This document shows, in pieces, positions 44,501 through 56,530 of a stretch of 64,000 bases of DNA. Both the position numbers and the translations under genes were made by a program. Each line of letters begins with the position of its first letter. The stretch's first letter is position 1. The DNA is from Eleusine coracana subsp. coracana. Taxonomy: Eukaryota > Streptophyta > Magnoliopsida > Poales > Poaceae. The stretch covers positions 62,162,631-62,226,630 of the forward strand of contig CM064426.1 of assembly GCA_032690845.1 (NCBI GenBank), in the 5' to 3' direction. Below the pieces are notes generated by a model that made no database searches, had not been told where the DNA came from, and saw nothing but the letters and a program-made list of their open reading frames with translations.

Positions 44501-45285
44501 AGAAAGCGCCAGGCGGGTTCACTCATTTGTTTGTTGCTATCGACAAATTCACCAAGTGGATTGAAGCAAAGCCGGTCGGCAAGATTACATCCAAGAAGGC
44601 GATCGAGTTTGTCAAAGATATATTCACTCGGTTTGGAGTTCCTCATGATATCATTACCGATAATGGCACTCAATTCACTTCAGTGGAGTTCCGGGACTTT
44701 GCCGATAAGATGGGAATAAAGATCCACTTTGCATCAGTGGCTCATCCGAAAAGCAATGGGCAGGTCAAACGGGCCAATGGTATGATTCTTCAAGGATTAA
44801 AGCGGCGGATATTTGACAGATTCAAACCCTATGCCGGTCGGTGGGTCAAAGAGTTGTCTTCAGTCCTTTGGGGGCTTCGGACAAACACCAGTCAGGCTAC
44901 TGGACAATCACCTTTTTCATTGGTCTATGGCTCAGAAGCTATGTTGCCGACTGAGGTCAGTCTTGTCTCGGCACGAGTTCAAGCATACAATGAAAAGCTT
45001 TCTAAGGAGAACCGAGAGATTGATTTGATTGCGGCAGAGGAGTTGCGTGATCACGCTCTGTTTTGGTCGGCACTCTACCAACAAGTCTTGCGTCGTTATT
45101 ATGATAAGAACATCCGTAGTCGCCACTTTCAAGTTGGAGACCTAGTGCTTCACCGAGTGCAATCGACAAAGAATCAGCATAAGCTCTCTCCGAAGTGGGA
45201 AGGACCATATGTAGTGAAGGAAGTCACTTGCCTGGGGGCTTACCGACTAATGTATGAAGACGGTGATGATATTCCAAACTCCTGA
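41532..45285 (+). pseudogene. Element A pol region (PR-RT-RNH-aRNH-INT), copy 2
   Basis: Same domains and shared stops as 15359-19112: protease near 41577, reverse transcriptase 42261-42911 with Y-V-D-D at 42747-42758, second RNase H from about 43573, integrase 44152-45285. It adds one copy-specific stop, CAG to TAG at 43206, in the first RNase H. The integrase again has Lys (44767-44769) in place of the catalytic Glu. Inactive. Confidence 0.88.
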
Positions 45286-45995
45286 AACATAAATTAGCTA
45301 CGTCGTTTCTATACTTAGCTATTATTTTGTGTATTTATACATTATTTATGAATGAAACTTCGGTCTTTTTTAATGAAAGATTTTCTGATGATTTTCATTC
45401 TATATTTGTCTCGATTCCTTAATTTATACTATTAAACAATCGAGCCAAGGGGCTAGTAATAATGTCCCATCTCGGTCTAACCATATTTTGGTTTTGGCCT
45501 ATTTTTTGACCAATTTATTATCATGAGATCTTGAGATCTTGAATTTTGGTCTTTATTATTTTAGTCTTATGCTTATACATCATGGTTAAATACTTTGTGT
45601 TGCACATCAGACTACCACTACACTAAACCCAGAGCCAAAAGTGTGAGAGGTCATGTGTCGATTGGTCGATTTTGTTTGTTACGTGGTTACGGGTTACAAC
45701 CTAATATGTTATGGCAGACCGCTGCAATCTTTGTTTCTCTTGATAGAAACATGTCAATGATATCTTTGTCAAACTTCTAAACCTATAAAAGCATAAGATT
45801 AGTTTATACACAAGTATCATTACAAAAACACTACTAATGTTTTACAATATTACAGGATTATATCTCCTTTAAAGGAGAGGAAGAGTCAGCCCGAAGTTCA
45901 ACCTCTGGAGTTGCTAGGGGAGTCAGCACGGTCGGATTGATTTCTATATTTTCGACCAAGGCCTGGGAAGTCTCTAGCATGGAATCCAGGAGCAG

Positions 45996-48494
45996 CTAGC
46001 ATTGGTCGTCGGTCAGGTTGGGGTTAAAGCCCTCTTTGATCTTGTCCAATGGCAGAGCAGGAGACCAGGATTGGCAAATCGCCAGCACTTGACTCCCAGC
46101 TTCGGTCGCCACTCGTCGAGTGTTATGAGCAATGGCTTCCGATGCATGCTCCAACAAGTAGTCCAGAGAGTGACCGGTCTGCTCTACTCGGTTAGCATGA
46201 ACATAGTTCATTGCTTACCGAGCGACGTAAGATAGAGCTGCAAATAATAATTATTGGTCAATATGATCAACAGAAGAATCAAGTAGAAGGAAGAAGTCGA
46301 AGGCTTACTGGCAAGTTTAAATTTGAAAGATTTGGAGACAGTCTTAGCCTCCTCTATCTTCGCTTCAGTCCCCAATAGCTCCTCCTGCAGCCGAGTGATC
46401 TCGGTCTTCTAGTCTTCAACCAATTTGGAGAGGCTCTCCTTCTCAACCTTCAAGGCGTCAACAAACCTCTGCTAGTTGGAAGTCAACTTCTCTAGATCGG
46501 TGATTTTTTTATCACGAGCTAAAAGTAAAACTTTTAGCGCTAGAGTGGTCAGCAGATTGTTTAAATATGGATGGTAGGAAAACTTACCAGCCATATCTAC
46601 ACGAACTTGGTCTAAGACCTTGTTTATCTCTTGTCGGTCGGCCAATAGCTTCTTGTTTTCCTCTAGGGCCTTGGAGAGCTGCTGACCGGTGACTAGCAAG
46701 ACAAATAAGAAGTTAGTCTAAAACATAAAGACAAGAAGATTAGGCGACCAAGGACATACCGAAAGTTTCGGCTTCAAGATATTCCACTCTAGCCTGCTTT
46801 CGCTCCACAAGAGCATACACTTTCTGATATGCTGAAGATAAATGAGCTAAAAGATGAGAGCGAAGCAAGGTAAAAGCATAATGTTGAGTTACCTTGCTGG
46901 ACTCCCGGTGTTGGTGCAAAATCTCCACATCCTCCACCTCATGCCGACCAAGTGTATCTACAGGAAGAGTCCTTTTACCTTTGTCAAGAGGCAAAGAGAC
47001 GTTAGTTTGAGTGGTCTCAGACAGAGGCTCGAGAGTGGAGGCAGGAACCGTCTTTTCAAACAGTTTATTCACTTCGGTCGGTACGATTGAAGACTTGCCA
47101 ACCAAATGGGACATGCCAGTCGGACGAAGTGGGAGCTCAGACCGAGTATCCTCAGATCCCTCAGCACTCTGAGAATCACTTATCCGACTGCCAAGAAAAA
47201 AAAATAGAAAAAAGAGATCAGGAAATGTTGTGATCAGCAATAAGAGACAAGGAGTATAGGGTTTAAAGATTAAACCTGGGAGTCTTCTTGAGCTTGATCC
47301 GGCATAGCCTCTTCGTTGAAGAAGTTGATTAAAAATCAGTCTCCTTCCTCTTTTGAGAGGACTGGTCAGTCTTGCCAGTCTGCACTACCTCTTCCGTTGA
47401 CCTCTGAGTTGGGCTCGGGGGCTCCGGTCGGTCTGAAGGTCGGTTGGAGGTTGCAGGAGCAGGTTGACCAGCATCTGTGGCAGTTATTTCTTCATCGTCG
47501 TCCTGGTCCCCCACATATTGGCGTCGGCACATGATAGTCCAGTTCTGGAGCTTGTCAGGGGAGCTCGCATTGTGCCCTTGTTATACGCCTTTTTGACCAA
47601 AGAATGGTCCTGAAGGATTTCCCCTTCAAACATCTTCAACAAGCGTCTTCAACGGAGTTCGCCATTCGGTGGATCTGGCACCTCCCTGGTTTCATCCTCA
47701 TTAACATAGTCCCATACTGGGTGACATTGAAGCTTCAGGGGCTGAACTCATCGGATGATAAAGCTTTTGGCAATTGTGATGCCATCGACGCCTTCAGCCT
47801 TCAGTTCGGCAATTTTCTTGAGCAGAGCGACTAGTTGAGGATCGGTCGGATTGGGCCTCTCTGTCCAATGCGCTTGGGGAATAGCCATTGTGCCAGTGAA
47901 GTCGGCAAGAACAGGGGGAGGGTAATCACAATAGAACCACTCATCCTTCCAATTCTTGTTTCCGGTCTTCAATGGGACATTGATGTAGGCCTCCTTCTTG
48001 CGTAACTAGACGCCAACGCCGCCTATGGCCACTTGGTTTTCCTTGGTTGGCAGCAGTCGGAAGACAAACAGATGGCGGAAGAGATCGAAATGGGGGAGAA
48101 TGCCAAGAAAAGCTTCGCACAAATGTACGAAGATGGCAATATGAAGAATGGAGTTGGGATTAAGGTTGACAAGCTCAATCTCATAGAAAAAAAGGAGACC
48201 GCGCAAAAAACTGCAGCAGGGAACTCCAAAACCATGCTCAAAGAATGAGCGAAACACTACGATCTGTTGGTGAATGGGGATGGGGCAGGATTCGCGAGGT
48301 ACCTTCTAGTCGATCCAAGCCTGCTCTCGAAGGACGCCATCCACCACCATCTTGTTCATATCAGCCTGTGAAAGGCTGCTCTTCTAGAACTCCCGAAGTT
48401 GCTTCGGGATGTCGACCTCTGACGAGGATGACGTAGCGACGGCGGTGGCGGCGAAAGAAGCTGGGATTGAAATGGAAGTCCTCTTGCGACCCAT
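45996..48494 (-). pseudogene. Element A antisense ORF, copy 2
   Basis: The counterpart of 19823-22324. The first of two adjacent ATG codons is ACG here (48495-48497); the second ATG at 48494 remains. Gypsy-type transposon motifs lie at about 48260-48010 and 47972-47748, and coiled-coil-like blocks at 47240-46740 and 46699-46472. It shares the stops of copy 1. Confidence 0.7.
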
Positions 48495-48698
48495 CGTGAA
48501 CAGGATTGGACGTGGTGAAGGAGTTCAAAAAACTTCGCCAAAGCTCAAGGGCTAAACGCGGTGGGATCTATGGCGGCCGGAAGCGAGAAAGCTAACCCTA
48601 GCCGGGAAAATAGAGGAGTCACGAGAGCAGAGAAGGCGCAAGGAAGATGAAGAGTTCACGGGCAAATGCGGCGTGGACTGAAGGTCACCCTGGTGCAG

Positions 48699-48707
48699 CC
48701 TTTTATA
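48699..48707 (-). promoter_or_regulatory. TATA box of the antisense ORF in element A, copy 2
   Basis: TATAAAAGG on the minus strand, about 205 bases upstream of the antisense ATG. Unchanged from copy 1. Confidence 0.5.
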
Positions 48708-48958
48708 CCCTTGCCTTTTTTGACCTAAGGGTCCCATGGGCTGGGGTGGGCTGATGTAGATATGGCCCGATCTTCCGAGAGGTCAAGGGATAAACTTGAA
48801 TTTGGGGAACTCGGCGTCGACGACCCGGCTCGAATCAGACAAGATCCAACCCCACAACCGTTACACCAAGCACAACTTGATTGTTCCTGCAAGCGAAATT
48901 GAGAACACAAGCAAGAGAGGATAAACACGCAATCTGAAATTGCAAATATGGATGAAGC

Positions 48959-50198
48959 GAATCACAAGAAAAGATTCAAACTCTGAACACAAAATGACTA
49001 ATCGCCACAGTGGTGTAGAACAAGAACAGGGGCCCTGGATTACTGTAAAAGGACTTGTCGCCACAGTTACAATAATTCGATCAAGTTTCTCTCTGGAAAA
49101 CTGAACTAAACAAAACCCAAAACTAAAAGATGGCGGCTATTGAGTTTATGTAGGAAACAAAGACGTCCTAGGGTTGGGGGCGACCAGGGGGGGCGCCCAC
49201 AACATGGGCTTAAGCCCCGACATGATACATGGCCAAGTTGGCCCAAAATAGGTGGCACAACACCTTGTCATGGTCACATATTATGACTCACGACCGTTCT
49301 GGAGCTAGGACCAGAACCAAAATGACGGCGTCGTTGTCCCCTTTCCAACGTATCAAAGAACACCTCGTTTGGACGTCGGATGTGGGAGATATCATCAAAA
49401 CCGTGAAGGGGTGTCGGCTGAATCCGGGACAAACGCGGCGACCGAGTTGGTCACGACTTGTAACATGGGAAAGGCCATGATATGCGTGTATCCAGCATGG
49501 TGATGTCCTCATCATGGGCCGTACTATAGTGCGACCCTAATATTAACTTAAAGGTTAATTAAGGGCTTAAGCCCATTAGGGTTACAAACCCAGGAAAGTG
49601 AGACTCGGGGGCTTCTTTGATGAGAAGTACCCGAGAATTATTTCACCATATCTATGTGATTTGATGATCATGTGGCAAAGGACTTGATGGTCATATGGTA
49701 CAAGTTCAAAGGTTATGGTACTGACTAAAGTCAAATAACCAGAATTACCAAATTTGGACTTAAACGGGTGATTGGAATCAGGGAAAAGCTATATTTTGAC
49801 AAAAGTCATTTAGCTTAATACTGAATATGACTAGAGTCATAAAATTCCGACCGACCCATCACTCAGAAATAATATGTGCCACTCGGCCGGTTTCATGATC
49901 GGTCGACAAAGTGGTCACGTAGCAATAGGAACTAAGGGTTTGATAACCAAAGGTCTAAAAGATTCAAACTTGATGGTTTGAATATCTGTAAACAAATTAA
50001 TAAGAGCTAATACAATTAGACTCTTGCATTATTTGTTAGTCTCCAAATTATACAAGAGTCGGGGGCTACACCTGATCAGGTGCACCTGACCGGTGCACCA
50101 GATCTATCAGAAACTTCAATAACAAGGTCTTCCTAATTTATGATCTTTAGATCATTTGGAGAATTAAAGCTCAAAATCAGAAAGCACTCCGGGGCTGC
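48959..50198. mobile_element. 3' internal region of element A, single copy
   Basis: This lies between the duplication breakpoint and the 3' LTR. It holds no supported ORF. Short G-rich segments such as ACTCGGGGGC occur near 49604 and 50052, and ACTCCGGGGCTGC abuts the LTR and may include the polypurine tract. CACCTGATCAGGTG and GGTGCACC palindromes lie near 50070-50100. Confidence 0.7.
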
Positions 50199-50602
50199 TG
50201 TGGGATACTTGCTTTACGGGTATCCTCATACAAGGCTAAGTCGGTGACCGACCGGGTACTTCATCAACAAGGAAGCCGATCGACTCGGCTTGGAGTGCAA
50301 GACAAGAAAAATTAGACTTGCTATATAGAATCCTTGTAGAGTACGACTAGGACTCTGCTTGTATCCCCCTGCTGACCGGATATATAAGGCGGAAGGGTAC
50401 CCCCCATCGAGGGGACAGGCAATTAGACACAACTAGAGACACAACATCTCGTGACAATCAATACAATACAGAACACAGGACGTAGGGTTTTTACTCTCAT
50501 TGAGAGGGCCCGAACCTGTATAATTCAGCATCTTGTGTAACCATCGTAGTTCTTGGTCTCGATGTAGCCCTATATATTTACTGCCGGTCTTGAGCATCGA
50601 CA
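50199..50602 (+). repeat. 3' LTR of element A
   Basis: 404 bases with TGTGGG...ATCGACA ends, followed by the TSD AGTTC at 50603-50607. It shows about 25 differences from the 5' LTR at 38951-39354, many of them transitions, with one cluster of changes near 50523-50532. Confidence 0.95.
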
Positions 50603-51302
50603 AGTTCAATCTATTCGAATCAGCAAGGCTGCATCGACATTGATCTCTTGCTAGGCTAATAGGGTTAGGTTCGATCGGTTTATAGGTAGAGTCGATAGAG
50701 TTCTGTTAGGATGTTTAGCTGACAGGTTATCTCGACTTCTCGGTATTTTGTCTATTTACTTTTGTATATTAGAAGTCGGTTGCCCCCTTTTGTTTAATAG
50801 CACTAGATCTTTGAATTTGAGGCATATTTGCAATACCAACTATCAGATCTATCGACTTAGCACCTATCGACATGCAGAGTTCTATGCATGATTATTGTAC
50901 TTCTATCGATTCTGTCCCATCGACTTCACTTCATCGACAGAGTGAGTTTTAGCACATCTATCATAAATCCATCGACTATGTTCTTTTAATTTGATTCCTT
51001 CCGGCTCTATTCACACTTTGTTTTATATTCACTTATTGAGTTGTCGATAAGTCGATACAAATCAGCCGATTAGCTTCTTTTAGTATTATTTGTTGTTTAT
51101 AGCTATCGACTGGTTTTCACTAATAGTGATCATAGGCTTTCTTCATCGGCCTATCCTAGGCCGGTGACCTGTGGAATTTGACTGTTTATTTTCATTTGTC
51201 GATTTGCAGGGAAAATCAACTGGCATGCTCTGGTTTCCGTATTGAGCCTGCACTGGAGCTAAGCAGATCTCCCAGGTCGCACGTGTGATTTTTGCATCAA
51301 CA
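50603..51302 (+). mobile_element. Right part of the 5' LTR of element B
   Basis: This continues the LTR begun at 38343-38950 and ends ...GCATCAACA at 51302. It is collinear with the solo LTR at 28421-29690 (inverted). Words such as TCGATAGAGTTCT and CCGTATTGAGCCTGCAC are shared. Confidence 0.92.
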
Positions 51303-53690
51303 TGCTTATTGGCATGCTCGATGGGACCAAGAACTTTAAGCTTCTCAACATGTCTGAATTTGGAATGCCCAAGGATCCCAAGCTCCCTGATAATCCTCCA
51401 CCAAAACTTGATGTTGGTGCGGATCTGAAGATAGAAAACATAATGCCTGTTAATAGAGATGATCTAAATGATGAGATAAGAGCACAAATTGATCAGAAGA
51501 TAGCAGAGTATGAAAGCCTTTTGTTGAGCACATTTAGAAAAACCAAGCATGACAAGATCATATAGAAAGGAAACTTACCTACTGCTGCCTTGATTGAAGA
51601 TTAAATTGAGAAATCGACTGCCAATAAGCCAATAGAGATGATTGATGAAGCTCCATTGAACAACATGATACATTCAGCCATACACCATGCATTGATTAAT
51701 CAGTCACCTGTGTTGGTCAATACTATGAGGGTTTTGATTATTCAGACCATTCAAGGTTGTATATATGATGATCCAGTATGTGGGATGATGTATTTTCCGA
51801 GCATCTGGGAATATTCCTCCGCCTGCAATTGAGGCACCTAGCTCATAGCAGCCGAAGGCGGGCACAACACATCCTGTTACGGGTTTAGGACCGTCAACTT
51901 CTGAAGCTACTCCACCCTCAAAGAATGCTGATAGTGGTACAGGGGAGAGAACACCTCACAAGGTAATACTACAAAGAACTACTCTATAGACACAGCCGCA
52001 GCTCTACATGCAAGAGACGTCAGAGTCGAATGTCACATATGGTACAACACTGAATGTAGATCCAAGCTTGTTCGGACTACTGTCATCATCTGCATTGCCT
52101 GGGGAGTTGGGAGGTCAGCACACTGTTGTCAACTTTGATTCACAAACAGCCCCACAAGTATCAGCGTCTGGTCCTGCATTGACTACTCCAAATACCAATA
52201 TCTCGACCAATGACTCGGTAGTGAAGATTGCTGAGGTAGTGAGGGAACAATTCGGTTTGAAGCCAAAACAACAGACTTTTATGTATCGACCCCCGTATCT
52301 GTTGGAGATATGCCCAAGAGACATTATGGATTTGATCCATATGTGAGGGCCATACGGATATTGATCCATGAGGGATTAGTCCACTAATGGGCCAATTTGT
52401 CGAGGCCCATTAGAAGGGTCTATATAAGTGGAGGCGGGGCAAGGGGTGCACGTGACCACCAGTCTAGAACCCTAGCCGCCGCGCTCCTCTCTCTCGCCCA
52501 CAAACCCTAGCTGTGTTGCTGGTGCTAGCACGCCGTGCACAGTGCTCCAACCCCGTACGTGTGGATACCGCGAGGAGGCGCTGCTGTTGCTGCGGTGCCG
52601 GATGGCTGGACTAGGAGGAGACGATTGTGATCGAATACTTCCTCTACATCGACGCGCGACTGCGTTGGACGAGCTGCTCCAACCTTCGTTTCCGCTCCGC
52701 CAGCTCGTCTAGTGGTAACGATCCATGATCCCCTCTTGCAAGGTTTCCTGGTTGAATGGTAGAAATTTTATATGCTATCATAGCCTACCCTTTCCCCTTC
52801 ACTATCATCCTAGCTACGACTTGATTCCTATGCCGAGTCGATATAGGCCACCAGAATTCACTAAGTTCACTGGACAAGACAATACTATCACTGTTCAGCA
52901 TATCAGCCGGTTTTCGGTGCAATGTGGAGAGGCAGGAACTTCTCCTTGTCTGGGTTAGCTTTTTCCTGGTTCGCATCATTGCCCCCTAATTCTATTATTA
53001 CTTTGGGCAATCTCGAATAGAAATTTCATAAATATTTCTATGCTGAAACGAGAGAGATGAGGTTGTCTGATCTGATTTTTGTGAAGCAGAAGGCTAGGGA
53101 GTCTGTGCATGATTATGTGCAGAGGTTCAGAGATGTGTGTAGTAAATGTTTCAACTTGCAATAGAGTGATAATCAGATGGCAGAGATAGCATTTAATGGC
53201 CTAGTTGCACCTTCGGCCGATTTTGAGAGCTTGTCCCAGTTGGTACAGAAGGTATCTATCCACGAGAATCTGACTCGGGGGGGGGGGGCACGGTCAAGGC
53301 CGATTCAAGTCAACTAGAATGATTATGAGTCTGAGTCTAATGAAGATGCCGGAGAAGTCAATAGGGCTGAGTGGACTAGAAACAAGAATGTCTTGTCGTG
53401 CCCATGGGTTAAGCAGAATGAGCCAGAAGAAAAGTATGACTTCGATATCACCAAGGCCAGTAAAACATTTGATATGCTATTGCAGGAGAAGCACATCCAG
53501 TTGTCACCTAATCATGTGATCCCACCTGCTAAAGAGTTGAAGAAAAGAAAGTACTGCAAGTGACACAACTCGCCGTCTCATTACACTAATGAATGCAAGG
53601 TATTCAGAAGAGAGATTCAATCGACGATTGGAAAGGGAAAGATCAAGTTTACGTAGGGAACCATGAAAATTGATGGGCATCCGTTCCCTA
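51303..53690 (+). pseudogene. Element B gag region, interrupted
   Basis: Broken coding for the capsid-type protein. An N-terminal part (51302-51565, then pieces to 52299) is interrupted by a solo LTR at 52300-52801. The gag domain follows, from about 52840 (P-P-E-F-T-K-F-T-G-Q-D-N), through S-V-H-D-Y-V-Q-R-F near 53100 and S-L-S-Q-L-V-Q-K-V near 53230, to a zinc-knuckle-like Y-C-K-x-H...H-Y-T-N-E-C near 53550-53600. Stops and frame changes occur throughout, and a run of G at 53278-53287 adds a frame change. Non-functional. Confidence 0.75.
52300..52801 (+). mobile_element. Solo LTR, Ty1/copia-like, inserted in element B gag
   Basis: 502 bases with TGTTGGAGATATGCCC...CTTCA ends, the start typical of a common grass Ty1/copia LTR. 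It has a TATATAAG box at about 52422. It is flanked by GTATC (52295-52299) and CTATC (52802-52806), a TSD with one mismatch. Removing the LTR and one TSD restores the gag reading P-P-Y-H-P-S-Y-D, which supports the boundaries. Confidence 0.85.
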
Positions 53691-56052
53691 TGAATGTCAA
53701 TATGGCTGATATTGACAATGTAGAAGCAATTATAAATTGATATCAGAAGAAAAGGAACAGTGAGATGAAGGAATCACAGTTTGATCCACATTAGGAATGC
53801 TCAATTCTTTCAATATTGTTGGGACCACAATATGAAGCTTCCATCAATCAATAACTGTCCTGGATGTAGCAGACAAGCAAAGCAAATGTATAGAGGAGCT
53901 GTAGGCAGCTATCGACGTCAGCTGGGTGACTCTAGAAAGTTGATGGTGGGTAAAGTCGATGAGAATGGAAGGGTGTCAGTTTTTGATCGACTTGGCTCCA
54001 AAAGGACAGAAGAAGAAGTTCACTTCGATGAGGAAGTCGATAAAGAGCTCCAAAAAGACTAGGAACAGAGCAATTAGTAGTGTCCATCTGGAATATTTTC
54101 TAGAAGTCAAAAGCACAGGGTTCAGATAATGCGGTGTAGACAGATGAGGGCTGGCTATTACCATTATGATGAAGGAAGTGACGAGCCGCCTAGGAAGGTC
54201 TGGAGACCCAAAGTGAAATCACAAGTACCAAATGCTACAGTGAGTATGGTAATGATGCTACCGCAAGAGTTCATGGCTTCAGAAGAAGAGGAATTATTTG
54301 TTGATGAGAGTAAAGCACCACAATTGGTATTTGATATACAACAAGCAATATTTGATAAACTAGATGAGTCTAAGCATCAGCACTTGAGGGCTTTATACTT
54401 GAAAGGCTTTGCTAATGGGATGCCGATGGGAAAGATGATGGTCGATGGAGGGGCATCCAGTAATATCATGTTGATTACTACTACAAGGAGACAGGGTAAG
54501 ACTGATAAAGACTTGATTGATACTAATATGATTTTACGGGATTATGGTGGTCGTACGGCAGCAGCCAAAAGAGTTGAACTTACTATCGGCAACAAAAATT
54601 TGCCGATCACATTTTTTATCATTGATGGAAAGGGGACCTATAGCCTTCTACTAGGACGTCATTGGATACATGCAAATTGTTGTGTTTCATCACTATGCAC
54701 CAATCACTTATCTAGTGGATTGGTGATCGAGTTGAGGTAATCCCGGCCGATGAAACCGTCAATATCTCATCGACTGATTTGGTACCATGCCTTACGGATG
54801 ATATGGAGTGTTTGTCTGGCAAGATTTGAGATGGATATTATGTCAAGATTACTACGCAGGGTCTCGAGGTGGTGGACCAGTCAAATTCAAAATTGTTTCT
54901 CTGACAAGCACCCTAATGGAATTTGTAGAAGATGGCAAACTGGGAAAAGGATTTATGTCGGCCGATGAGTTACAGGAAGTCGATATAGGAGACGGTGATA
55001 AGCCTAGGACAACATTTATTAGTAAGAAATTAGATGAAAATATTAAGGCTGATTTAATAATGTTGTTAAAGGAGTACCGGGATTGTTTTGCTTGGGATTA
55101 TTCTGAGATGCCTGGACTCAACCAATCAATTGTTGAGCATCGACTTCCCACTAAACCTGGATATCAACCATTCAAGCAACCGTTGAGGAGGACAGATCCG
55201 AAGATTTATGATGATATCAAGGCTGAGATCACTAGATTATATGATGCTAAGTTTATCAGGCCTTGCCTATATCCAGAGTGGGTTTTGAATATTGTACCCG
55301 TGTACAAGAAGAGTGGACAGTTGAGGGTGTGTATCGATTTCAGACCATTAAATAAAGCCACGCCAAAAGATGATTACCCAATGTCGATTACAGATATTCT
55401 GGTTGATACAGTAGTTGGACATAAGATTGTTAGTTTTATGGATGCCAATGCTGGTTATAATCAGATTTTTATGGTAGAAGAAGATATACCAAAGACTGCT
55501 TTCAGGTGTCCAGGGGCTATTGGATTATATGAATGGGTTGTTATGACATTTGGACTAAAGAATGCTGGAGCCACATATTAAAGGGCCATGAATTATATTT
55601 TCCATGACTTGATCGGCAAGTTAGTGAAATTTATATTGATGATGTTGTGGTCAAATCCAAGAGGACAGGGGATCATGGGGCCAATTTTCGGGAAGTACTC
55701 GAAAGGACTAGAAGATATGGTTTAAAAATGAATCCTAAAAAGTGTGCTTTTGTTGTACCGGTCGGTCAGTTTCTGGGTTTTATCGTGCATGAATGAGGGA
55801 TCAAAATTGGTGCTAAAAGTATTAAAACTGTTAATGATATCGAGCCTCCTACCAACAAGACAGAGCTGCAACCTTTGATTGGCAAAGTTAATTTTATTAG
55901 GAGGTTCATATCCAGTTTGTTGGGTAGGATAGATGCGTTCACTCCATTATTGAAGCTGAAGGCCGATCAAAAGTTCATATGGTAGCGTGAACATCAAAAA
56001 GCTCTGGATGATATTAAAACATATCTGATCACGCCTCCTTTATTGGTGCCAT
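53691..56052 (+). pseudogene. Element B protease and reverse transcriptase region
   Basis: Protease with M-V-D-G-G-A-S-S in the open stretch 54129-54740. Reverse transcriptase starts in the open stretch 54808-55581, with F-R-P-L-N-K-A-T-P-K-D-D-Y-P-M and F-G-L-K-N-A-G-A-T-Y. A stop and frame change follow, and Y-I-D-D-V-V-V-K-S-K then appears in another frame at about 55631-55660. Coding reaches the connection/RNase H region at about 55990-56052, where element C interrupts it. Stop codons are frequent; inactive. Confidence 0.82.
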
Positions 56053-56530
56053 TGTTGGCACTCCCCAAAAGCCCCTTTTATATGTGAATATTACCCTAAT
56101 TAGAGCATAATTGATACTAATTTAGGCCATTTACCTATGATATTGCCTATATATTTGTATATGTGTTGTTTTGGAGCTTTATTGCAGAAACATGTAAAAT
56201 TGGCGATTAAAGTGATGATGGAGAGAACAGGAATCCAGAAGCGATGAAAAGTACTGAAGAAGCCCAGTGCGCCGATCGACACAGTCCATGAGCCGGTCGG
56301 CACAAGGGTGTTTTCGCTCACAGAAGTGACCGAGGCCCATTCCACATGTTTATGGACGTTTATCTGCGCAAGACACGTGAAGATATTTGCCTAGAAGATT
56401 TATGGAACTTCAAGACCTTGACATGCAGTACAAGACTTTATCTTGAAGGAAAAGGCCCACATGGTAGCTGTGGAAGATAGAAGAACCGACTCGAAGGAGA
56501 AACAAGAGAAGACACGGCTTGTGCCGATCG

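Larger units (their letters stand above)
22786..48958 (+). repeat. Tandem segmental duplication, copy 2 (complete unit)
   Basis: Bases 26186-48958 are directly seen to match copy 1. Bases 22786-26185 are assigned to this unit by inference, because a simple tandem duplication puts the start of the second unit immediately after the end of the first. The unit starts left of the AAA-ATPase gene and ends inside element A, so the breakpoint cut a retrotransposon. Base 48959 onwards is single copy in this window and continues element A to its 3' LTR. Confidence 0.85.
38951..50602 (+). mobile_element. Element A: Tat-like Ty3/gypsy retrotransposon, copy 2, complete ends
   Basis: Length 11652 bases. 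It has identical-length LTRs (404 bp) at both ends and a perfect AGTTC TSD. It carries gag, pol with two RNase H domains, and an antisense ORF. It is inserted in the 5' LTR of element B. The part 48959-50602 is absent from copy 1. The two LTRs differ at about 25 of 404 positions by my count, so the insertion is much older than the duplication. Confidence 0.93.

Noticed and set aside
1..48958. Explaining the repeat purely as an assembly duplication
   Set aside because: It is not excluded, but scattered substitutions, different homopolymer lengths and a defined non-homologous junction fit a real duplication better. Long reads would decide.
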